Assembly: GCA_022758935.1 (NCBI GenBank)
Contig: JAEMQG010000130.1
Coordinates: 1 to 5,486 of the forward strand
Source of the DNA: Candidatus Nitrosopumilus sp.
Lineage (GTDB): Archaea > Thermoproteota > Nitrososphaeria > Nitrososphaerales > Nitrosopumilaceae
DNA length: 5,486 nucleotides
Reading direction: 5' to 3'
Below the pieces are notes generated by a model. It had not been told where the DNA came from, made no database searches, and saw only the letters and a program-made list of their open reading frames with translations. Numbering within the stretch: the first letter of the stretch is position 1; every line of letters starts with the position of its first letter. Below, piece by piece: positions 1 to 5,323 of this stretch. The position numbers and the translations under genes are program-made.

Positions 1-1488
1 AAACTTGGATCAGAGATTTCTAATAAAATTTTATTTTTTGATTTGTGGTGGAAAACTCAGATTGATGAAAAAAATGCAAAGAGACTTATCAAAGACGCAG
101 GAGATCTCTCCGAATATCTAAGTCACAAGAGACTATTGGCAAAATATGCACTCAGTGAACCTGAAGAAAAAATTATCAATACTTTGGATGTTACAGGAAT
201 TTCTGCACTAGTGAAATTGTACGACAAGATGACAAGTGCGTATCAGTATCAGATGAAAATTGGAAATAAAACAAAAACGATGACGCGAGAAGAAATCACA
301 AATTACATTAGAAGCACAAATGAAAAAATCAGAGAAACAGCATACAAGACAATTCTATCAAAGTATACAGAAAACAAGGGAGTAATAGGAGAGATTTACC
401 AAAATATTGTTTTAAATTGGAAAGATGAGGGAATTGAAATTCGAGGTTACAAATCACCAATCTCAATGAGAAATATCGCCAATGATGTAGATGATAAAAC
501 AGTAGAGTCACTTCTCGCCATTTGTAAAAAAAATTCGCCAATATTTCAAAAGTTCTTTATTCAAAAAGCAAAGATGTTAAAAATAAAAAAATTACGCAGG
601 TATGATCTGTATGCACCTGCAGCGACCCACATTAAAGAAAAAACTTACCAGTACGATAAATCAGTCAAGATTGTTTTTGAATCACTTGAAAGATTTAGCC
701 CAAAGTTGGCAGAGTATGCTAAAAAAGTATTTAGTGAAAAACATGTGGATTCATCTGTCAGGACTGGAAAAAGAGACGGAGCATTTTGTAGCACTTTGAC
801 TCCAAAGATTACACCATATGTTTTGCTAAACTTTACAGGAAAATCAAGAGACATGTTCACACTGGCCCACGAATTAGGACATGCAGTACATAGTCAATCA
901 GCTCAGGACATGTCAATTCTTGTGCAAGATGCGCCTTTGCCATTAGCTGAAACAGCATCCACTTTTTCAGAGTTGTTATTGTTTGATAATTTATCAGAGA
1001 AGATCACAGACGACGAGAAAAAGATAATGCTTTCAGAGAAAATTGACGACCTATATGCAACAATTATCAGACAATCATTTTTCACCATGTTTGAAGTAGA
1101 TGTGCACCAGCAGATTGGGAAAGGAACCACCATAGATGAAATTTCAAAGACATATCTTCAGAATTTAAAGGAGCAGTTTGGCAATTCAGTCATTCTTTCA
1201 GAAGACTTTGCAATAGAATGGAGTAGCATTCCTCATTTTTATCACACGCCATTTTACTGCTATGCATATTCGTTTGGAAATTTACTTGCATTATCTTTAT
1301 TCCAAAGATACAAAAAAGAGGGAAGAGACTTTGTCCCATCATATATCAAAATACTTGCAGCTGGAGGTTCTAAAAAACCAGAAAAGATATTAGCTGAACA
1401 TGGGTTAGACATCAAATCTCCAAAGTTTTGGCAAGAAGGATTTGATTATGTCGAGAGCCAAGTAAAGGCACTTTCAGCACTAAACTAG
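1..1488 (+). CDS. pepF: Oligoendopeptidase F, M3 family zinc metallopeptidase (5' partial)
   Basis: Cytoplasmic zinc endopeptidase that cuts short peptides, probably in peptide turnover. The frame is open from base 1 (it begins KLGSEISNKILFFDLWWK), so the true start lies to the left; the TTG at 43 sits inside a conserved PepF stretch and is not the start. Codons are numbered from base 1. PepF hallmarks are LSEPEEKI and DVTG near codons 51-64, the LRRYDLYAP segment near 199-206, and the zinc site HELGH at 290-294 (nt 868-882), with H290 and H294 as ligands and E291 as catalytic base. The third zinc ligand is probably E317 in AETASTF. The C-terminal HFYHTPFYCYAYSFG (codons 412-426) carries the His and Tyr residues that in M3 enzymes bind substrate and stabilise the transition state. 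The 495 codons present, against a usual 560-600, suggest roughly 70-100 residues are missing. All catalytic residues are present, so the gene looks functional. Confidence 0.93.
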   Translation, partial: KLGSEISNKILFFDLWWKTQIDEKNAKRLIKDAGDLSEYLSHKRLLAKYALSEPEEKIINTLDVTGISALVKLYDKMTSAYQYQMKIGNKTKTMTREEITNYIRSTNEKIRETAYKTILSKYTENKGVIGEIYQNIVLNWKDEGIEIRGYKSPISMRNIANDVDDKTVESLLAICKKNSPIFQKFFIQKAKMLKIKKLRRYDLYAPAATHIKEKTYQYDKSVKIVFESLERFSPKLAEYAKKVFSEKHVDSSVRTGKRDGAFCSTLTPKITPYVLLNFTGKSRDMFTLAHELGHAVHSQSAQDMSILVQDAPLPLAETASTFSELLLFDNLSEKITDDEKKIMLSEKIDDLYATIIRQSFFTMFEVDVHQQIGKGTTIDEISKTYLQNLKEQFGNSVILSEDFAIEWSSIPHFYHTPFYCYAYSFGNLLALSLFQRYKKEGRDFVPSYIKILAAGGSKKPEKILAEHGLDIKSPKFWQEGFDYVESQVKALSALN

Positions 1489-1490
1489 AA

Positions 1491-1500
1491 TTTTTAATTT
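1491..1500 (+). terminator. Putative T-rich terminator after pepF
   Basis: A T5 run followed by AATTT begins two bases after the pepF stop codon. Archaeal transcription commonly ends at T-rich tracts without needing a hairpin. The strong hairpin at 1512-1540 lies just downstream and could add to termination, but it is not followed by a long T run on this strand. Confidence 0.35.
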
Positions 1501-1682
1501 AATAATATGGGGCTGGCAGTCCAACGCACGGACTGCCAGCTTGTTCCCCGAACGGTTTGAATTCGATGTCAATCTCAAGCACGAGATTATCTGATTTAAA
1601 TGTTTGAACTGTTACTCTGTTCTTTTGATTTAGTTTTTCTTTGGACTAGTCCGTAATCATTCATGATTATACAGATGAGCAT
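1499..1682 (-). pseudogene. Frame-disrupted small coding remnant, possibly the TnpB C-terminal tail
   Basis: On the minus strand a 48-codon frame (1645 down to the TAA at 1501-1499) has protein-like composition but no ATG or TTG start. It contains VTVQTFKSDNLVLEIDIEF and then KPFGEQAGSPCVGLPAPYY. A second frame begins at ATG 1682 or 1664 (MNDYGLVQRKTKSK) and runs alongside. The two would join if one base were removed from an A run near 1629-1640, for example the AAAA before GAACAG. The EQAGSP tail resembles the EAGSP-like ends of many archaeal IS200/IS605 TnpB proteins. With the hairpin in its 3' end, this suggests the decayed right end of such an element, but no RuvC or zinc-finger part remains. 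It could instead be a small lineage-specific gene with a frameshift or sequencing error, or chance. The coding claim is moderate and the TnpB label weak. Confidence 0.33.
1512..1540. repeat. Perfect 11-bp inverted repeat (hairpin), 7-nt loop
   Basis: The left arm GCTGGCAGTCC (1512-1522) and right arm GGACTGCCAGC (1530-1540) are exact reverse complements around AACGCAC. The arms are 8/11 G+C, far above the surrounding AT-rich DNA. GGGG at 1509-1512 and CCCC at 1546-1549 could extend the structure imperfectly. On the minus strand the hairpin falls at the 3' end of a broken coding frame, where it would encode AGSPCVGLPA. Possible roles are a subterminal hairpin of an IS200/IS605-type element, part of a structured RNA, or a transcription end structure. 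The sequence alone does not decide between them. Confidence 0.75.
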
Positions 1683-1826
1683 TTCAAAAGTATCTTGACC
1701 CTAAAAATTCCTCTCAAAAGATACAATTTCATAAATATTCAGAGTTGAAAATACTGGAAATGATTTCAACGAAATTTAACTAAAAAATCATTTCATAATA
1801 GTACGAGCATAAACACAATATTAGTT
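1665..1826. other. AT-rich intergenic stretch with a 10-bp inverted repeat
   Basis: No coding frame of note lies here on either strand beyond the edge of the broken minus frame at 1665-1682. The stretch contains a 10-bp inverted repeat (GAAATGATTT at 1757-1766, AAATCATTTC at 1785-1794, 18-nt spacer) and several A/T-rich TATA-like patches, such as 1793-1800. It probably serves as upstream DNA for the envelope protein gene to the right. Confidence 0.4.
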
Positions 1827-1828
1827 TT

Positions 1829-1833
1829 GGAGG
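1829..1833 (+). promoter_or_regulatory. Shine-Dalgarno-like GGAGG before an alternative TTG start
   Basis: GGAGG lies five bases before a TTG codon at 1839 that is in frame with the envelope protein gene. If used, it would add 34 residues before the Met at 1941. Other starts in this window look leaderless, so a good ribosome site here is unusual. It is either a real alternative start or chance. Confidence 0.3.
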
Positions 1834-1910
1834 ATATTTTGGCAAGATCAACAAAATTGAATTATGAAGTAGAAACAGATGAAAAAGTAAATGTTCTAAA
1901 TAAGAGTAAA

Positions 1911-1918
1911 CTTAATAA
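1911..1918 (+). promoter_or_regulatory. TATA-like box for a leaderless start at 1941
   Basis: CTTAATAA is centred about 27 nt before ATG 1941, the spacing expected if the transcript begins at or next to the start codon. It is a weak match in an AT-rich background. It supports the choice of 1941 over the upstream TTG codons but does not prove it. Confidence 0.3.
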
Positions 1919-1940
1919 TTTCATCATAAGTATTGCAACA

Positions 1941-3095
1941 ATGCGGAAAATAATCATATTATTTGGATTAATTGGTTTGATTGTATTTACAACAAATTAT
2001 GCATATTCCCAAGAGATCAAGCTTGCCACATTTCAAGAGACGGCACAAGTAATAATTGATAAAAGTTTATCAAAAAATGTTACAGCATCAATTACGCTTC
2101 AAAGTACCAGCATTCAAGAAATACAAATTCCAGCAGACTTGGAACAAAAAATTAGAGAGGACACCAGAGTCACTGCAGTAGTTTTGACAAATCAAAATCA
2201 ATGTGTTTTAGGAGTATTTGATCAGTCATGCATAATCATAAATATTGCAAGAGACCCAGCAGATAAAAATTTCCCAGCAATTCAAAACAGTACAAAAAGA
2301 GTGGCAGAATTATTTATTGCTGAATTGAATCAGACATTTGATACAGATGCAAAATTTAATTCTATTTTTATTAACACTGGAGATAAAATGGGAAGTGCTT
2401 TTGAAACATCTGGAATAATTTCAGGTGTCGGAACAGTTTCTGCAGTATACACAATGCCAATGGAAGATACAAGTTCTATGTATGAAAAAATTTCAGTGAT
2501 ATTGTTACCAAAAATAATCAGAGAGTCAGGGGGATTTTATGACGTTGCAAAAAATCTGTCCAAAGAGGAGAAATCAAAAATGACATTTTCAATCATACCT
2601 ACTGGGAATAAGTCATTATTACAATTGAAATTATCAGTCGATTATCCAAATACAGCCTCGTCAATTAATGAAGTCAGCCCACTAGAGTTTTTGAAAATAG
2701 ATGAATTAAAAAGGTCAGAATATTTCTCAACAGGGTTTTATCCACTCAATTCAATATTGCAAGTTGGAGTATTATCTCCAGAATCAACCAAGATCTCAGA
2801 TGTTAAAGGAGGCATAATTTCAACTCAAATAGTACAAGGTGAAAAAATTCCAAAAGAAATTACAAAAAATGGCTGGATTTTTGATCCAGATGAAGGAAAA
2901 ATTATTCAGGGAAAATATATTTTTGGTGAAAAAAAATCAATCGGCAAAAATGAGTTGATTTTTTCATTGAGTGGGGGGGAGTTAAAAACGCCACAAAAAC
3001 CAGTGTACCTTGATGAGTCAATCATAGTTGTAATAATAATCACGGTGATAGCTATTGGTGCTGCAATATTTTATCTCAAAGGATACAAAAAATAA
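1941..3095 (+). CDS. Exported, C-terminally membrane-anchored protein of unknown function
   Basis: I do not recognise the family. From ATG 1941 the 384-residue product starts with a textbook signal peptide: MRK, then a hydrophobic core (IIILFGLIGLIVF), then AYS before QE as a likely cleavage site near residue 23. A roughly 330-residue extracytoplasmic part follows, with several Asn-X-Ser/Thr sites (NVT, NST, NQT, NLS, NKS) suited to archaeal N-glycosylation. Two cysteines nine residues apart (C88 and C97 from this start) could form a disulfide. The end is one strong helix (SIIVVIIITVIAIGAAIFYL) followed by KGYKK, the pattern of a type I anchor with its basic tail inside. The frame stays open upstream to TTG 1839 and TTG 1827, giving up to 422 residues. 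I chose 1941 because it puts the signal peptide at the N-terminus and has a TATA-like box at the right distance. Probable location is the cell surface or S-layer space; function unknown. Confidence 0.85.
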   Translation: MRKIIILFGLIGLIVFTTNYAYSQEIKLATFQETAQVIIDKSLSKNVTASITLQSTSIQEIQIPADLEQKIREDTRVTAVVLTNQNQCVLGVFDQSCIIINIARDPADKNFPAIQNSTKRVAELFIAELNQTFDTDAKFNSIFINTGDKMGSAFETSGIISGVGTVSAVYTMPMEDTSSMYEKISVILLPKIIRESGGFYDVAKNLSKEEKSKMTFSIIPTGNKSLLQLKLSVDYPNTASSINEVSPLEFLKIDELKRSEYFSTGFYPLNSILQVGVLSPESTKISDVKGGIISTQIVQGEKIPKEITKNGWIFDPDEGKIIQGKYIFGEKKSIGKNELIFSLSGGELKTPQKPVYLDESIIVVIIITVIAIGAAIFYLKGYKK

Positions 3096-3097
3096 AA
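3087..3097 (-). terminator. T-rich terminator of the arginine decarboxylase gene
   Basis: Read on the minus strand, TTTTATTTTTT follows directly after the decarboxylase stop codon. It lies inside the last codons of the convergent envelope protein gene, where it encodes the Lys-Lys end on the other strand. Such T-rich tracts are typical archaeal termination signals. Confidence 0.5.
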
Positions 3098-3649
3098 CTA
3101 TACTAGTAAAACTGCGGCTGCAAAGACAGTAGTCCACTTGCCATCTCCATCACCTTTTGCTGACTGGGTAATGTTTTGTGTTTTGTATATCTGGCCAGAA
3201 ATTGTCCATTGTTGTCTTTTTTCATCCCAGCTTTTATCGATATCAAATGGAATACCAAGTGAGGAAGCTAACATTTGTGCTGCAATATCTTCAGCATAGT
3301 CACCAGACTGCTGTTCATTTTGTCCATATGACTCATATTCTGAAAGATACCCATATCGATTAGTATCTTTTGGCCGGGCAATACCAACTGACGCAGCACA
3401 TAATCGATGTGCTTCATTGGTTTGATTCTTTGAATAAATTGTAAATAAAATCTGCCCAGGGGTGATTTGTTTGAGACCTTCATTTTTAGAAATCAATTTT
3501 GCATTTGGTGGAAATATGCTTGAAATTAGAACAAGATTAGTTCCTGCAATTCCAGCATCCCTCAAGGCATATTCGAAACTTGTCAATCGATCTTCATGAG
3601 TACCTTTACCTTTTGTGAGGAATAATTTTTTGGCAACTAAATCAAGCAA
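3098..3649 (-). CDS. pdaD: Pyruvoyl-dependent arginine decarboxylase
   Basis: Converts arginine to agmatine and CO2. Agmatine is the entry point to archaeal polyamines and the group TiaS adds to tRNA-Ile2 to make agmatidine. The 183-residue length fits the family. The proenzyme cleaves itself at a Ser-Ser bond, here S43-S44 in NLVLISSIFPPNAK, so the large chain begins with a pyruvoyl group made from S44. The downstream segments AHRLCAASVGIA, YGYLSEYESYG and a DYAEDIAAQML helix match the family, and a Glu in SEYESYG (E104) is the likely proton-donating residue. The start is TTG 3649: an in-frame stop (TAA, 3673-3671) lies only eight codons upstream, no ATG lies between, and a TATA box at 3675-3682 predicts transcription starting a few bases before it. 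It lies 50 bp downstream of the peroxiredoxin gene on the same strand but has its own promoter, so an operon is not needed. Confidence 0.93.
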   Translation of the reverse strand: MLDLVAKKLFLTKGKGTHEDRLTSFEYALRDAGIAGTNLVLISSIFPPNAKLISKNEGLKQITPGQILFTIYSKNQTNEAHRLCAASVGIARPKDTNRYGYLSEYESYGQNEQQSGDYAEDIAAQMLASSLGIPFDIDKSWDEKRQQWTISGQIYKTQNITQSAKGDGDGKWTTVFAAAVLLV

Positions 3650-3674
3650 TTCTTTTTTGTTGTAATAGTTTTAT

Positions 3675-3682
3675 TATTTATA
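3675..3682 (-). promoter_or_regulatory. TATA box of pdaD
   Basis: TATAAATA on the minus strand is centred about 29 nt before the TTG start at 3649. This predicts a transcript with almost no leader and supports TTG as the real start codon. Confidence 0.5.
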
Positions 3683-3692
3683 CTTTGATTGT

Positions 3693-3697
3693 AAAAA
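3693..3697 (-). terminator. Short T-run after the peroxiredoxin gene
   Basis: A T5 run on the minus strand begins two bases after the peroxiredoxin TGA stop. It could end that transcript before the pdaD promoter, but it is short. Confidence 0.25.
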
Positions 3698-3699
3698 TA

Positions 3700-4164
3700 T
3701 CAATGAAGATTTTCTAAAAAAGAAGCGATCTCTTGACCATGTTTTTCTACATCAATATTTCGAAATATTTTTCTAATCATGCCACTTTTGTCAATCACAA
3801 AGGTGGAACGTTTTGGCAATCCAACGAAATTGAGTCCAGCATATTTTTTGCAAGTTTCTTTTGAAGGATCACTTAGATGCAGATATGGAATGCCATATTC
3901 ATTTACAAATTTTTCCTGATCATTCACGTTATCTCCAGATATAGCAAACAATACAGAGTCAGTAGATGTGATTTTAGGATACGCTGAGATAACGCTTGCT
4001 GCCATCTTGAAAACCATTTTAGAAGGACAGGCAAATAAACGATTTTTATGATAAAAACATAAGACTACGTTTTTCTTGTTGCGAAGTGATTCGAGGTCAA
4101 TTTTACTGCCATCGTTTGCAGTTAATTCAAAATTGGGTGCAAATTCATTCTCGTTCACACGCAA
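3700..4164 (-). CDS. Peroxiredoxin-like protein (AhpC/TSA, BCP/PrxQ type) with altered active site
   Basis: A cytoplasmic thioredoxin-fold protein of up to 154 residues, the size of BCP/PrxQ peroxiredoxins, which reduce hydrogen peroxide and organic peroxides. Family features are APNFELTANDGSKIDLESLR at the N-terminus, the core strand KNVVLCFYHK, and PKRSTFVIDKSG near 117-127 with the conserved Arg (R119). The peroxidatic cysteine is C46 in FACPS. The usual PxxxTxxC motif reads HxxxLxxC here (H39, L43, C46), so the conserved Pro and Thr that activate the Cys are gone. The usual PrxQ resolving Cys five residues later is Val51. C105 and C36 are the only other cysteines. It may be a one-Cys or thiol-binding variant, or have weak peroxidase activity. 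The start is TTG 4164 or GTG 4158; the TATA box at 4181-4188 is better spaced for a leaderless GTG 4158. The fold call is firm, the activity uncertain. Confidence 0.88.
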   Translation of the reverse strand: MRVNENEFAPNFELTANDGSKIDLESLRNKKNVVLCFYHKNRLFACPSKMVFKMAASVISAYPKITSTDSVLFAISGDNVNDQEKFVNEYGIPYLHLSDPSKETCKKYAGLNFVGLPKRSTFVIDKSGMIRKIFRNIDVEKHGQEIASFLENLH

Positions 4165-4180
4165 TGCTAGAAGTTCAATC

Positions 4181-4188
4181 TATTTAAA
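4181..4188 (-). promoter_or_regulatory. TATA box of the peroxiredoxin gene
   Basis: TTTAAATA on the minus strand is centred about 26 nt before GTG 4158 and about 20 nt before TTG 4164. It lies in the 81-bp divergent region shared with the intramembrane protease gene. Its spacing favours a leaderless GTG start. Confidence 0.45.
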
Positions 4189-4216
4189 AAGTCAGATTAG
4201 TCTTTAATGAGTTAGA

Positions 4217-4228
4217 TTTTTGTATAAT
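4217..4228 (+). promoter_or_regulatory. TATA-like box of the CPBP protease gene
   Basis: TTTTTGTATAAT lies 18-29 nt before ATG 4246. It would give a nearly leaderless transcript. The A/T-rich background makes the exact box uncertain. Confidence 0.35.
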
Positions 4229-4245
4229 GGTTAGAGAAGTCAATC

Positions 4246-4794
4246 ATGTTAGAAGATTTTTTCCAATCAGATGTTTTTGTAATAGGTTACTATATCCTAA
4301 CAGTAGGATCATCGCTTCTTCTCATTAAGGAGACAAAAAAGAGAATCATTGATCTAAAAAAAGGAATCAATTCAATAAAATATGCACCTATTGCATTTGC
4401 AATTTTATTTGCATACATTATTTTAGCATATAACTTTGTAGATACAATTCCCATTCTAAATTGGAGTTGGCTTGGATACAATATTGCTTTTGGTCCATTT
4501 GCAAATCAGGGATTATGGGGGATAGTTCCATTTATTCCATTACTAGTTTACATGTTTATTCACATAAATTATGTAGAAGAATTGTATTTTAGAAAATCAA
4601 AAAAGATGGTGGTAGTTTGGGCGTTAGCCCATATTGCAATGGGTGTAAAAATACACATGGCGATCGTATTGCTTCCAATTGGATTTTTGTTCAAATATAT
4701 TTATGACAAAAAGGGAATCAATCATGCATATGCAATGCATTTTGCAACAAACATACTAGTTGTCATTACGCTTTTTCTTTCTTTTATCGTCTAA
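4246..4794 (+). CDS. CPBP/CAAX-type intramembrane glutamic protease family protein
   Basis: An integral membrane protein of 182 residues, short for the family, with about five or six hydrophobic segments, for example near 10-27, 46-66, 88-105, 120-134, 135-151 and 164-181. It carries the three CPBP (Rce1/Abi) motifs in order: EExxxR as E111, E112 and R116 in VEELYFRK; an aromatic-xxx-His as W125 and H129 in WALAH; and HxxxN as H165 and N169 in HFATN. In this family the first glutamate and the histidines form the catalytic site inside the membrane. Characterised members cut prenylated proteins or take part in peptide or bacteriocin processing and immunity; the substrate here is unknown, and archaeal members are mostly uncharacterised. 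ATG 4246 has a TATA-like box close upstream. The gene is divergent from the peroxiredoxin gene, and its last 39 bases overlap the small membrane protein gene on the other strand. Confidence 0.85.
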   Translation: MLEDFFQSDVFVIGYYILTVGSSLLLIKETKKRIIDLKKGINSIKYAPIAFAILFAYIILAYNFVDTIPILNWSWLGYNIAFGPFANQGLWGIVPFIPLLVYMFIHINYVEELYFRKSKKMVVVWALAHIAMGVKIHMAIVLLPIGFLFKYIYDKKGINHAYAMHFATNILVVITLFLSFIV

Positions 4795-4983
4795 TTTTGG
4801 TTTCTGAGTGAGAAGTATCCATCCAAAAAATCCCCCCAGACACAAATTGATCACACCCATAAATGTAATCATCAGTGTTCCTTGTGGAGGAGCAACACGT
4901 AATCCAACAACAATTCCAAGAATACCTGTTCCAAAAAACACAATCATTAAAATTTTGAGACGTAGGGGAGTAACGTATTTCAT
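4756..4983 (-). CDS. Small two-helix membrane protein, unknown function
   Basis: From ATG 4983 the product is 75 residues: a short basic N-terminus (KYVTPLRLK), helix 1 at about 11-28 (ILMIVFFGTGILGIVVGL), a loop with RVAPPQGT, helix 2 at about 37-58 with WILL at its end, and a highly charged tail, KPKLDDKRKKKRNDN. The charge pattern suggests both ends lie inside the cell. A TTG at 4998 would add five residues, but a TATA-like box at 5009-5016 lies about 30 nt before the ATG, which favours 4983. The opposite strand of this stretch also has an open frame, but it lacks membrane or domain character and looks like a shadow. I recognise no family. The gene ends inside the protease gene, which may be simple compaction. 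Confidence 0.68.
   Translation of the reverse strand: MKYVTPLRLKILMIVFFGTGILGIVVGLRVAPPQGTLMITFMGVINLCLGGFFGWILLTQKPKLDDKRKKKRNDN
4771..4786 (+). terminator. T-rich tract at the 3' end of the CPBP gene
   Basis: CTTTTTCTTTCTTTTA just before the stop codon, followed by TTTT after it, is a plausible archaeal terminator. The same bases on the minus strand encode the Lys/Arg-rich tail of the overlapping membrane protein, so the T-richness may be shaped by either use. Confidence 0.35.
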
Positions 4984-5008
4984 GGATAGATTATTCAAGA
5001 AAGAGCAG

Positions 5009-5016
5009 TATTATAA
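5009..5016 (-). promoter_or_regulatory. TATA-like box of the small membrane protein gene
   Basis: TTATAATA on the minus strand is centred about 30 nt before ATG 4983, the spacing expected for a transcript with a leader of only a few bases. Confidence 0.4.
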
Positions 5017-5153
5017 TCTGATGAATATCCACACATATCAAATAAAATGATTTTTATTTTTAAGAGTAGAAATACCAGGACCCTAAAAATAAACCCAATT
5101 CCAATTAAACATACAAAGTAGAGGTTTAATTTCAAATTCTTTATCGGGTAACA

Positions 5154-5161
5154 CTTTAAAG
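5154..5161 (+). promoter_or_regulatory. TATA-like box of the tRNA-Thr gene
   Basis: CTTTAAAG is centred about 29 nt before the first base of the mature tRNA, as expected for an archaeal tRNA promoter with a very short 5' leader. The rest of the 5017-5186 gap shows no coding frame that I can support. Confidence 0.45.
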
Positions 5162-5186
5162 CTTGAAAAATTTTATTGGAATTTGT

Positions 5187-5260
5187 GCCAATGTAGCTCA
5201 GCCTGGTTAGAGCATCAGATTTGTAATCTGAGGGTCGTGGGTTCGGATCCCATCATTGGC
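5187..5260 (+). tRNA. tRNA-Thr, anticodon TGT (reads ACA)
   Basis: The 74 bases fold into a complete cloverleaf. The acceptor arms are GCCAATG and CATTGGC (7 bp), the D stem GCTC/GAGC has a 10-nt loop, and the anticodon stem TCAGA/TCTGA encloses the loop TTTGTAA. The T stem GTGGG/CCCAT (one G-T pair) encloses TTCGGAT, and the variable loop is 5 nt. The anticodon at 5222-5224 is TGT. No intron is present and the 3' CCA is not encoded, so it must be added after transcription, as is common in archaea. A TTTT run follows immediately as a likely terminator. Confidence 0.97.
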
Positions 5261-5296
5261 TTTTAAAATTTATAAAAATAGTTTCGAAAGGGTAAG

Positions 5297-5302
5297 AAAA
5301 AA
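5297..5302 (-). terminator. T6 run downstream of the zinc-ribbon gene
   Basis: On the minus strand a TTTTTT run lies about 22 bases past the TAG stop of the zinc-ribbon gene, a plausible archaeal termination site. Otherwise 5261-5323 holds only A/T-rich spacer between the two converging genes. Confidence 0.35.
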
Positions 5303-5323
5303 CGACGTTAAGCGTGTTTCAGC

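Noticed and set aside
43..45. TTG as the start of pepF
   Set aside because: The frame is open to base 1, and the residues before this TTG (KLGSEISNKILFFD) match the conserved PepF region, so the gene begins outside the window.
329..1133. Short open frames on both strands inside pepF (for example 329-541, 602-799, 645-860, 903-1133)
   Set aside because: They lie wholly within a well-supported gene in other frames and show no independent features.
3178..3483. Open frames overlapping pdaD (3178-3363 plus, 3268-3483 minus)
   Set aside because: Both are shadows of the clearly recognisable arginine decarboxylase reading frame.
4290..4481. Minus-strand open frame within the CPBP gene
   Set aside because: It is antisense to a gene with three conserved protease motifs and has no evidence of its own.
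4808..5050. Plus-strand open frame of 80 codons
   Set aside because: It lies opposite the small membrane protein gene. Its translation has no domain or membrane pattern, whereas the minus-strand reading has two clean helices, a charged tail and a suitable promoter.
1697..5090. Direct repeat GACCCTAAAAAT at 1697-1708 and 5079-5090
   Set aside because: A single 12-base match between two non-coding stretches is about what chance allows in 5.5 kb of AT-rich DNA, and the flanks do not match.
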